Assembly: GCF_946221635.1 (NCBI RefSeq)
Contig: NZ_CAMIHB010000019.1
Location: forward strand, 1 to 64,000
Source of the DNA: an uncultured Rhodoferax sp.
GTDB taxonomy: Bacteria; Pseudomonadota; Gammaproteobacteria; Burkholderiales; Burkholderiaceae_C
Direction of reading: 5' to 3'
Length of the DNA: 64,000 nucleotides
Numbering within the stretch: position 1 is the stretch's first letter; each line of letters starts with the position of its first letter. The translations under genes and the position numbers were made by a program. Shown piece by piece: positions 7,629 to 14,872 of the stretch. The notes beneath the pieces are model-generated. The model had not been told where the DNA came from, ran no database searches, and worked only from the letters and a program-made list of their open reading frames with translations.

Positions 7629-7952
7629 ATGGAAATCATCTTTAACGTGTTACGCCGCCTCTTCAAACTGGCCTTGGTCATCTGGGTCGGCATGCTGGCG
7701 CTGAGCATCTTGCTGGCGGTGTTGACCGCCGTGGCTGCGAATGTGCTGTGGTCCTTGTTGCGCGGGCGCAAGCCGGCCCTGTTCACCACCTACACGCGTT
7801 TCCGCCAGGCTTCGCAGCAGTTCCGTGGTGGCGGCTGGAACCGTGCGGAGGGCTTTGCGCGGCCGGTGGCGGAGGATGTGGTGGATGTGCAGGCCAATGA
7901 GGTGCGGGAGGCTGTGTTGCCTTTGCCTCCTTCTGCTTCTGACAAGTCCTGA
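7629..7952 (+). CDS. Small single-helix membrane protein of unknown function
   Basis: A 107-residue protein with a hydrophobic segment at about residues 10-38 (LALVIWVGMLALSILLAVLTAV) followed by a basic, glutamine-rich soluble tail (FRQASQQFRGGGWNRAEGF). It is probably anchored in the inner membrane with a cytoplasmic tail. I do not recognise a named family. The ATG at 7629 is chosen because it begins directly before the helix; the ribosome site is weak. It follows the AEC transporter by 67 bp on the same strand, which may reflect cotranscription but does not establish a shared function. Confidence 0.65.
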   Translation: MEIIFNVLRRLFKLALVIWVGMLALSILLAVLTAVAANVLWSLLRGRKPALFTTYTRFRQASQQFRGGGWNRAEGFARPVAEDVVDVQANEVREAVLPLPPSASDKS

Positions 7953-8299
7953 GTTTTTGTTCCTGCTTGGTTGGTAGGGCCGGCAGTGTGGCCCGCGTTC
8001 TCCGGTTCAGCTCGCGGGCGCGCATTCTTGGTGGTTTGAGGTTTCTGCGCTAAGGCCTGGGTTGGGGCGCCTGCTCTGTGGCAGCCGCGAATCGAACCTG
8101 CGCCCGCGGGCCCCACTACCGGCCTGGGCGGTGCGGGTTGGCACCCTTGGTTTTCATGCCTACACCTCGCAGGGATGGTGAATTGGGTGCCCGGGCGCCG
8201 GCCCCACCCACCCGCTGGCGCACCAACCCAGCAAACACATCACTATAAAAATCATAGCTGCTCGCGCAAATAAAACGCGGGCCAGAGGCCAAAAAGGCT
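7953..8299. other. Gene-free spacer between a small membrane-protein gene and priA
   Basis: About 350 bp hold no convincing gene. The right end contains a dispersed repeat copy (8242-8298). Near 8085-8105 the minus strand reads GGTTCGATTCG like a tRNA T-arm, but no cloverleaf can be completed around it. No clear terminator with a T-run was seen for either convergent neighbour. Confidence 0.6.
8242..8298 (+). repeat. Dispersed repeat, copy 2, abutting the priA stop codon
   Basis: CTATAAAAATCATAGCTGC, then TCGCGCAAATAAAACGCGGGC and CAGAGGCCAAAAA, follows the family consensus closely. It ends two bases before the priA stop codon and is noncoding here. Confidence 0.8.
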
Positions 8300-10438
8300 C
8301 TAAATCGCCAGCGGATCCACATCCACCGCCCAACGGATCAGCCCCTTGCATTCCGGCCGCGCGCGCGATGCGTGCAGCACGCTTTGCCAGGCGCCGAGGA
8401 ACTGCTGCAGCGCCGCGCGGGAGGGGCTCTCGATCAGCATCTGGGCGCGCTCCACATTGGCCACGCGCTGGATGGTCATGGGCACGGCGGGGTAGAGGGT
8501 GATCTGCTCCAGCACGGTGGCCCAACCCTCCCACTGCGGCATCTCGTCCTGCGCAAAGGCGCGTGCGGCGGTCAGGAAGGCTTGGGCGGCCTCCTGCGTC
8601 TTGGCCTCGGCCCGCACCAGGGCCTGGGCGCTGAAGGGGGGCATGGCGGCCTGCGCGCGCTCTTCCAACTGCTGCGCGGCAAACGCCGGGTAGTCGTGCT
8701 TCTTGAGTGCGGCGTAGAGCGGGTGCGTGGGCTGGAAGGTCTGGATCCAGACCTCACTGCGTGCGCCCAGGGAGGCATCGCGCCCGGCGCGGCCGGCGGC
8801 CTGCATGAGCAGGCTGAACAGGCGCTCGGGCGCGCGGAAGTCGCTGCTGAACAGCGCGCCATCGGGGTTAACGGCGGCCACCAGCGTGATGCGGCGGAAG
8901 TCGTGGCCCTTGGCAATCATTTGTGTGCCCACCAGCACATCCACATCGCCCGCGTGCACGGCAGCGAGCTGCTCCTCCAGCGCGCCCTTGAGCTTGGTGC
9001 TGTCGGCGTCGATGCGGGCGATGCGCACATGTTCGCCGTCCGGTTTCTCGGGCGTGACGGAGCCTGCGCGGCGCACATCGACCAGCAGCTCGGCCAGGTG
9101 CTCCTCCAACTGCTCAGTGCCCCGGCCGAAGGGGGCGATGTCCACATTGCCGCAGTCCGGGCAGGCGCGCGGCACGCGCTCGGTGAAGCCGCAGTGGTGG
9201 CAGCGCAGCGTTCGGTCGATTTTGTGAAACACGCGGAAGGCGCTGCAGTGCGGGCACTCGCTTTTCCAGCCGCAGTCGTCGCAGCTCAGCACCGGGGCGT
9301 AGCCGCGCCGGTTGAGGAAGACCATGCACTGTTCACCACGCGCCACGCGTTCCTTGATGGCGTCGATCAGCGGCAGCGAGAACACGGCGCGCCGGGGCTG
9401 GTGGTTCATGTCCACACGGCGCACCAGGGGCAACTGGCTCGCTTCGCCAACCCGGCTGGGCATGTGCAGGCGCAGGTAGCGCCCGCCTTCCTCGGCGGGG
9501 CGGCTCTGGTACCAGCTCTCCAGCGAGGGCGTGGCCGAACCGAGGATGACCTTGGCCCCTTCGAGCCGGCCGCGGTAGACGGCCAGGTCGCGCGCCGAAT
9601 AGCGTGCGCCCTCGCTGCTCTTGTAGCTGGGGTCGTGTTCCTCGTCCACCACGATGAGGCGCAGCTTGGGACAACTGGCAAACACGGCCATGCGCGTGCC
9701 CAGCACGATGCGCGCCGCGCCGCCGTGGGCCGCCAACCAGCTCTTGAGCCGCTGCGGATTCGTCATGCCGCTGTGCAGGCTGACCACGGCCTGCTCTCCG
9801 TACAGCGGCGCAAAGCGCGCCTTGAAGCGCTCTTCCAGCTGCGGGGTGAGGTTGATTTCGGGCACCATGATGAGTGCCTGGGCGTCCGGGTCGGCGGCCA
9901 AGAGCTTGTGCACGCAGTGCAGGTAGACCTCGGTCTTGCCGCTGCCGGTGGCGCCGAACAGCAAAAAAGGGCCAGCGTGGGCGTCGATCCGGGCCACGGC
10001 GGCGGCCTGTTCGGGCGTGAGGGCCGGGGTGGCCAGTACCGTGCCGCTGGCGCCTTGCACCACCTTTTTGCGTTTGAGGCGCCGGGCCATCTGCTCGGCC
10101 GTCAGTTCGCGCAACTGCGGCGGTAGCGCGGCGAGGGCCACTTCACCGGCGGAGCGCTGGTAGTAGCTGGACGCAAATGTAAGCAGTTGTTGCCACTGCG
10201 CGCTCAGCGGCGGCAGCCCTTCGAGCACGCCCGCAATGGCGCGCACCTTGGTCGGATCGAACTCCCCCGTGGCCTCCGGCGCGGCCCCGTCCCACACCAC
10301 GCCCAGAGTCTCCCGGTTGCCCAGGGGGACGCGCACCAAGGTACCTGCCGGAAGTACCTGCTCACTTTGGTAGGTGAGCACTGGCCCCAGCGCGGCGTGC
10401 GCCGGCGTGTGCACCAAAACAGGTAGCCAGTGGCTCAT
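8300..10438 (-). CDS. priA: Primosomal replication restart helicase PriA
   Basis: A 712-residue helicase that recognises stalled forks and reloads the replisome through PriB/DnaT-type partners. The N-terminal 3'BD-like domain (to about residue 115) is followed by Walker A LLFGATGSGKTEVYL, Walker B VVDEEHDPS, and a zinc-binding insert of CxxC pairs (CDDCGWKSECPHC, then CHHCGFTERVPRACPDCG). The later helicase motif GTQMIAKGHDF and the QAAGRAGR motif VI are intact. Length agrees with E. coli PriA (732). The gene starts at ATG 10438 and is preceded by a 373-bp spacer shared with hemE. Confidence 0.96.
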   Translation of the reverse strand: MSHWLPVLVHTPAHAALGPVLTYQSEQVLPAGTLVRVPLGNRETLGVVWDGAAPEATGEFDPTKVRAIAGVLEGLPPLSAQWQQLLTFASSYYQRSAGEVALAALPPQLRELTAEQMARRLKRKKVVQGASGTVLATPALTPEQAAAVARIDAHAGPFLLFGATGSGKTEVYLHCVHKLLAADPDAQALIMVPEINLTPQLEERFKARFAPLYGEQAVVSLHSGMTNPQRLKSWLAAHGGAARIVLGTRMAVFASCPKLRLIVVDEEHDPSYKSSEGARYSARDLAVYRGRLEGAKVILGSATPSLESWYQSRPAEEGGRYLRLHMPSRVGEASQLPLVRRVDMNHQPRRAVFSLPLIDAIKERVARGEQCMVFLNRRGYAPVLSCDDCGWKSECPHCSAFRVFHKIDRTLRCHHCGFTERVPRACPDCGNVDIAPFGRGTEQLEEHLAELLVDVRRAGSVTPEKPDGEHVRIARIDADSTKLKGALEEQLAAVHAGDVDVLVGTQMIAKGHDFRRITLVAAVNPDGALFSSDFRAPERLFSLLMQAAGRAGRDASLGARSEVWIQTFQPTHPLYAALKKHDYPAFAAQQLEERAQAAMPPFSAQALVRAEAKTQEAAQAFLTAARAFAQDEMPQWEGWATVLEQITLYPAVPMTIQRVANVERAQMLIESPSRAALQQFLGAWQSVLHASRARPECKGLIRWAVDVDPLAI

Positions 10439-10811
10439 GGGGCCGGTGCTCCCCGGTCGCGTGCGCCGAAGCAGGGATGGGGCATTTGGGGGCAGATTTT
10501 CATGTGAACTAGCGAAACAATTCCTAAGTACTTGATTTCAAAACACTTTACACGCCGTTCACGGATTCTGTGGATAACTTTGTTGATAGTTGCCACCCGT
10601 CGCCTGCGAAGCCTTGTAAATCAAGGGTTTGCTTGCAATGCCCAGAAAAAAAGCAAAGTTGTAATTCCTTATAAATCAATTACTTACGTGCGCTATGGCT
10701 TTGATAGCGGCCCTCCCCCAAACGGGGGAGGGGATAACCCCCGTACCCCCATTTTTGTGCATAAGTAAGCACGCATCCCGCAGGTCTGGTGCAAAAAACG
10801 TGGTAAGGCAG
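10439..10811. promoter_or_regulatory. priA-hemE spacer with two perfect DnaA boxes
   Basis: This 373-bp spacer is clearly more AT-rich than its surroundings. It contains TGTGGATAA (10569-10577) and TGTGCATAA (10756-10764), both exact matches to the DnaA consensus TTATNCACA on the minus strand, flanking an A/T-rich stretch (10643-10684). A 9-bp perfect hairpin CCCTCCCCC-AAAC-GGGGGAGGG lies at 10711-10732 without a T-run. A priA promoter must lie here, but I cannot assign it confidently. Two boxes are few for an origin; local DnaA regulation is at least as likely. Confidence 0.55.
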
Positions 10812-11963
10812 TTACATCCGCTGACGTTTGGAGTGGCTGTGCACCGCTTCCACCAGCGCCGCCACATGCTCGGGCGGGGTGTACTGGCTGATGCCATGGC
10901 CAAGGTTGAAGATGTGGGTGGGACCGGTGCCACTGCCTTGGTAGGGCGCGCCAAAGCTGTCCAATACCTTGGCCACTTCGGCGGCGATCGCTGCCGGTGG
11001 CGCAAACAGGACGTTGGGGTCGATATTGCCCTGCAGCGCCTTGCCGGGGCCGTTTTCGCTACCACCCACCAGCGCGCGCGCCTGGGCCAGGTTGACCGTC
11101 CAGTCCAGGCCCAGCACTTCACAGTCCAGCGCCTGCATGTCCTTGAGCCACAGGCCACCGCCCTTGGTGAAGACGATGCGCGGCACCACCTTGCCATCGG
11201 TGCCGAAGCGCTTGAGCTGGGCCAGTACGCGCGCGGTGTAGGCCAGGCTGAAGGCCTGGAAGGCACCATCGGCCAGCACGCCGCCCCAGCTGTCAAACAC
11301 CATCACGGCCTGGGCGCCCGCGTCGATCTGGGCATTCAGGTAGGCGGCCACCGAGTCCGCGTTCACCGCCAGCATGCGGTGCATCAGGTCGGGGCGGCTG
11401 TAGAGCATGGTCTTGACCAGGCGGTAGTCGTCGCTGCCCTTGCCTTCCACCATGTAGCAGGCCAGCGTCCAGGGGCTGCCGGAAAAGCCGATCAGCGGCA
11501 CGCGGCCCTTGCCGTCCACGGTGAGCGCCTTGCGGATGCTGCGGACGGCGTCAAACACGTACTGCAGCTTGGCCATGTCGGGCACTTCCAGCTTGGCCAC
11601 ATCGGCCTCTGTGACCACGGGGTGGGCAAAGCGCGGGCCTTCGCCCTGGGCGAAGGACAGCTCGAGGCCCATGGCGTCGGGCACGGTGAGGATGTCGCTG
11701 AAGAGAATGGCCGCGTCCAGCGGGTAGCGCTCCAGTGGCTGCAGCGTGACTTCGGTGGCGTAGTCGGTGTTGGTGGCCAGGCCCATGAAGCTGCCGGCCT
11801 TGGCGCGCGTGGCCACGTACTCCGGCAGGTAGCGGCCGGCCTGGCGCATCAGCCACAGGGGCGTGTGGGGGGTGGCCTGGCGCATGCAGGCCTGCAGAAA
11901 CGTGGGGTTGTGCAGGGTGTCGAAAGACAGGGCGGCTTGGGCGTTCGGGGTGGATTCGGTCAT
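10812..11963 (-). CDS. hemE: Uroporphyrinogen decarboxylase
   Basis: A 383-residue cytosolic enzyme that removes four carboxyls from uroporphyrinogen III to give coproporphyrinogen III in haem synthesis. The N-terminal signature PLWLMRQAGRYLPEY (about residues 35-50) carries the conserved arginines. GFSGSPWTLACYMVEGKGS and the VMVFDSWGG strand with its catalytic-region aspartate follow. The C-terminal NLGHGI motif is present, with a ~20-residue tail beyond it. Slightly longer than the usual ~355 residues at both ends. The gene lies upstream of the priA spacer on the same strand and downstream of the CoA-binding protein gene, 57 bp away. Confidence 0.97.
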   Translation of the reverse strand: MTESTPNAQAALSFDTLHNPTFLQACMRQATPHTPLWLMRQAGRYLPEYVATRAKAGSFMGLATNTDYATEVTLQPLERYPLDAAILFSDILTVPDAMGLELSFAQGEGPRFAHPVVTEADVAKLEVPDMAKLQYVFDAVRSIRKALTVDGKGRVPLIGFSGSPWTLACYMVEGKGSDDYRLVKTMLYSRPDLMHRMLAVNADSVAAYLNAQIDAGAQAVMVFDSWGGVLADGAFQAFSLAYTARVLAQLKRFGTDGKVVPRIVFTKGGGLWLKDMQALDCEVLGLDWTVNLAQARALVGGSENGPGKALQGNIDPNVLFAPPAAIAAEVAKVLDSFGAPYQGSGTGPTHIFNLGHGISQYTPPEHVAALVEAVHSHSKRQRM

Positions 11964-12020
11964 GGACCGATTGTCGCAGGCCGGCCCGGCCGGCCCTTGA
12001 TCCGGGTCAAGGGGCCGGGG

Positions 12021-12443
12021 TCAGGGCGCGCGGCGCGCGTGCTCCACCAGCAGGCACTTGTCCTGCACGGTCTGCAGGCCGGCCGCCTGGGCCTTGGCCA
12101 GCGCGGCGTCGTGGCGTATGCCCAGCTGCAGCCAGATGGCGGGTGCGCCAATGGCCATCGCTTCGTCCACCACGGGCGGCACGTCCTCGCTGTTGCGGAA
12201 CACGTTCACCAGTTCAATGCGCGCGTGTGCGGCCGCCTCGGTCAGGCTGCGGTAGACCTTCTCACCCAGGATCTCGCTGGCATTGGGGTTGATGGGCACG
12301 ATGCGCCAGCCCTGGCGCTGCAGGTACTGCGCGACCTTGAAGCTGTCGCGGTGCGGCTTGGGCGAGAGGCCCACCACCGCCACGGTGCGTGGTGTGCGGA
12401 CGAGTTCGGCAATGGTCTGGCTTTCTGTCATCGCGGTGGTCAT
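12021..12443 (-). CDS. CoA-binding (YccU-like) Rossmann-fold protein
   Basis: A 140-residue CoA-binding-domain protein of the YccU type. The N-terminal Rossmann motif TVAVVGLSPKPHRDSFKVAQYL binds the nucleotide, INPNASEILGEKVYRSL forms the second strand-helix unit, and AIWLQLGIRHDAALAKAQAAGL is the conserved segment before the closing CLLVEH. The role of the family is poorly known. Start is ATG 12443, eight bases after the DsbD-like stop; an internal ATG at 12431 is equally possible and neither has a clear ribosome site. The order suggests cotranscription from the DsbD-like gene. Confidence 0.85.
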   Translation of the reverse strand: MTTAMTESQTIAELVRTPRTVAVVGLSPKPHRDSFKVAQYLQRQGWRIVPINPNASEILGEKVYRSLTEAAAHARIELVNVFRNSEDVPPVVDEAMAIGAPAIWLQLGIRHDAALAKAQAAGLQTVQDKCLLVEHARRAP

Positions 12444-12451
12444 GGCAGGGT

Positions 12452-14668
12452 TCACAGGGTGGCCAGCGCCGCACGCAGCGCGCCGGGGGTCAGGATTTCG
12501 GAGAGCACCACGGGCGCCTTGCCCGGCGCGTAGAGCACATAGACCGGCACGCCGCTGCGGCCCAGGGCCTGCAGGGCCTGGGTGATGGCGGGGTCGCGCC
12601 GTGTCCAGTCCGCGCGCAGCAGCGCGACCTTGCGGGCGGCAAAGTCGGCTTCGACCTCGGCATTGGCGAGGGTGGTCTTCTTGTTCACCTGGCAGGTGAT
12701 GCACCAGGCGGCGGTGAAGTCCACAAACACCGGCTGCCCTTGGGTCAGCGTGGCCTGCACGGTGTCGGCGGACCAGGGCTTCCACGGGCCGGCGTTGGCA
12801 GTACTGGCCGGCGCCTCTGTTTTCAAGCCATATTGGACCGTAGCCCCCGCAAACAGTGCGCAAGCAGCTATGGAAATGGTAGCAACAAGAGGGCGGGCGC
12901 GGCCCTGCAGGCGCAGCGCCCAGACCAGCATGCAGAGGCCCAGGATCAGCAGCAGCAGGCTGGCCGCGCCGTCCACCCCGCTCAGGTGGCCCAGCACCCA
13001 CACCAGCCACACCACCGTGGCCGCCATGGGGAAGGCCAGGAAGTGGCGCAGCGTGTCCATCCAGGCGCCGGGGCGCGGCAGCCAGCGCGTGACCGCGGGC
13101 ACCCAGCTCGCCAGCAGGTAGGGCAGGGCCAGGCCCAGGCCCAGCGCGGCAAACACCGCCAGCGCCTGCGCAGCCGGCAGGGTGATGGCGTAGCCCAGCG
13201 CGGCGCCCATGAAGGGCGCGCTGCAGGGCGAGGCCACGGCCACCGCCAGCACGCCTGAGAGCCCGGCCTCGGCCACCGGGTGGCGCAGCTGCAGTGTGGC
13301 CACACTTTGCGGCAGCACGCTGCCCACCGTGAGCCAGCCTGCCAGGTTGAGCGCAATGCCGGTGAACAGCAGCGCCAGCGCAATGATCACGCCCGGCGTC
13401 TGCAGCTGGAAGCCCCAGCCCAGTTGTTCACCCCCGGCGCGCAGCGCCAGCAGCAGGCCGCCCAGCGCCAGGAAGGACAGCACCACGCCCGCCGTATAGG
13501 CCAGGCCCTGGGCGCGTTGCGAGGCGCGCGACTGCCCGGTGTGCGCCGCAAACCCCAGCACCTTGATCGCCAGCACCGGGAACACGCAGGGCATGAGGTT
13601 GAGGATGAGGCCGCCCAGCAGCGCCATGGCCAATACCAGGGGCAGGCCCTGCGCAGCGGCGGGGGCAGCGCCTCGCGCGTTGGCGGCCAGCGCGGCCTGC
13701 AGCGCGGGGCTCACCTCCGCACGGGGCGCCACGGCGGGCCAGTTGCCCTGCACCGTGGTTTCGGCGCGTAGGCGTTCTTCGCCCTGCACCAGCACCCAGG
13801 CCACGGTGGTCGGGCTGCTGCTGCGCTGGGCCGAGTGCGGCACGCTGGCGGTCCAGACGCCATCGCTCCAGCCCTGCGTACCGGCCTGGCCGGCGGTGGC
13901 GGTTTGCACTGCATCGACCGCTGCGGGCAGGGCGGGGGTGTGCAGCAACTCCGCGGTTTCGGGGAAGGCATTGACCGCCTTGCCGCGCCAGCTGGCAGGC
14001 AGGCCGCTCACGCGCAGGGCCATGCCCTGGTCGGACACCGTGGCCTGCACGGTGCCGGCAAAGGGCTTGGGGGCGCCGGCCCAGGCGGTCTCGAAGGCGG
14101 CGCGCTGCAAGGCCGTGGAGACTTTCAGCGGCAGGCGCAGCACAAAGCGGCCTTCCTGCGGGATGCATTCCTGCCGACACACGAGCCAGCTCGCGTCCAG
14201 CCCAATCTCCAGATCCTGCGCCAGTGCGTTCGGGCGGAAGTCGGGGGCTATGGTCAGCGGCACCGGCAGCAGCACTGTGCCCTCATAGCCCAGGTTGGCC
14301 AGGCTGCCGATGGCGATCTTGCGTGGCGTAGGCCAGGCGATGTCGCCCGCGGCCACGCCGGCCGGTAGCGTCCAGCCCAGCGTGGTGGGCAGGCCGGAGT
14401 CGCCGGGGTTCTTCCAGTAGGTGTGCCACTGGGGCTGGTGTTGCAGTTGCAGGCCCAGCCAGACCTGGGCGCCGGGCGCCACGCCTTGCGGCGCATAGGC
14501 CATCAGCTCGGCGCGCACTTGCTCGGTCTGGACCACGGCGCTGGCGCTGCCCGGTGTATTGAATTGGGCTCTAGCCCCCGTAAACAGTGCGCAAAGAGCT
14601 ATAAAAAAAAGAGCGCTCTGGCGCAGGGTGCGTGTACGGGCGGAGCGCAGGAGAGGGAGGAAAGGCAT
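12452..14668 (-). CDS. DsbD/ScsB-type thiol:disulfide interchange protein
   Basis: A 738-residue inner-membrane protein that should carry electrons from cytoplasmic thioredoxin to periplasmic thiol proteins. A signal peptide (residues 1-35) precedes a ~270-residue periplasmic domain with WLVCRQECIPQEG, characteristic of the ScsB/DsbD-like branch rather than classical E. coli DsbD. Eight or nine membrane segments follow (about residues 340-620), including the CVFPVLAIKVLGF and ASPCSAPFMGAALGYA cysteine motifs. The C-terminal thioredoxin-like domain has the active site WCITC (Cys656, Cys659). Both the signal peptide and the last membrane helix are encoded by copies of the same dispersed repeat. 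Confidence 0.9.
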   Translation of the reverse strand: MPFLPLLRSARTRTLRQSALFFIALCALFTGARAQFNTPGSASAVVQTEQVRAELMAYAPQGVAPGAQVWLGLQLQHQPQWHTYWKNPGDSGLPTTLGWTLPAGVAAGDIAWPTPRKIAIGSLANLGYEGTVLLPVPLTIAPDFRPNALAQDLEIGLDASWLVCRQECIPQEGRFVLRLPLKVSTALQRAAFETAWAGAPKPFAGTVQATVSDQGMALRVSGLPASWRGKAVNAFPETAELLHTPALPAAVDAVQTATAGQAGTQGWSDGVWTASVPHSAQRSSSPTTVAWVLVQGEERLRAETTVQGNWPAVAPRAEVSPALQAALAANARGAAPAAAQGLPLVLAMALLGGLILNLMPCVFPVLAIKVLGFAAHTGQSRASQRAQGLAYTAGVVLSFLALGGLLLALRAGGEQLGWGFQLQTPGVIIALALLFTGIALNLAGWLTVGSVLPQSVATLQLRHPVAEAGLSGVLAVAVASPCSAPFMGAALGYAITLPAAQALAVFAALGLGLALPYLLASWVPAVTRWLPRPGAWMDTLRHFLAFPMAATVVWLVWVLGHLSGVDGAASLLLLILGLCMLVWALRLQGRARPLVATISIAACALFAGATVQYGLKTEAPASTANAGPWKPWSADTVQATLTQGQPVFVDFTAAWCITCQVNKKTTLANAEVEADFAARKVALLRADWTRRDPAITQALQALGRSGVPVYVLYAPGKAPVVLSEILTPGALRAALATL
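12820..12885 (-). repeat. Dispersed repeat, copy 3, encoding a membrane helix of the DsbD-like protein
   Basis: The minus strand reads GCTACCATTTCCATAGCTGC, TTGCGCACTGTTTGCG, GGGGCTACGGTCCAATATGG. It matches the family core and is translated as ISIAACALFAGATVQYG, the last hydrophobic segment before the thioredoxin domain. The frame used is the same as in copies 1, 4 and 6. Confidence 0.7.
14557..14613 (-). repeat. Dispersed repeat, copy 4, encoding the DsbD-like signal peptide
   Basis: The minus strand reads CTCTTTTTTTTATAGC, TCTTTGCGCACTGTTTACG, GGGGCTAGAGCCCAATTC. Translated as LFFIALCALFTGARAQF, it is nearly superimposable on the PldA signal peptide (FFIASCALSTGAIAQ). Confidence 0.8.
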
Positions 14669-14872
14669 GGCGAAGGTGTGAGCGCAGGGGCGGGCGAAAG
14701 TTCCGGCGGCGCCGGGCGGGCCCTGCGCCGGGCGCCGGTGGGCATACTTTGGTGTCCATTATTGTTCACGCGGTCCGGGCGGCGGGGCGTGGCTTTTGCT
14801 TGACCTGTGGCAAGTCGGGCACCGATACTTTGGGCCACCCGTACCCGTCTTCACCTTGAGGGAGTCCGCTTC

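Noticed and set aside
8085..8160. tRNA-like T-arm sequence (GGTTCGATTCG on the minus strand) in the spacer before priA
   Set aside because: No acceptor, D or anticodon stems can be paired around it, so it is neither a tRNA nor a convincing tRNA fragment.
10439..10811. Chromosomal replication origin
   Set aside because: Only two exact DnaA boxes, with no dnaA, dnaN or parAB nearby and no clear DnaA-box cluster; kept as a regulatory finding only.
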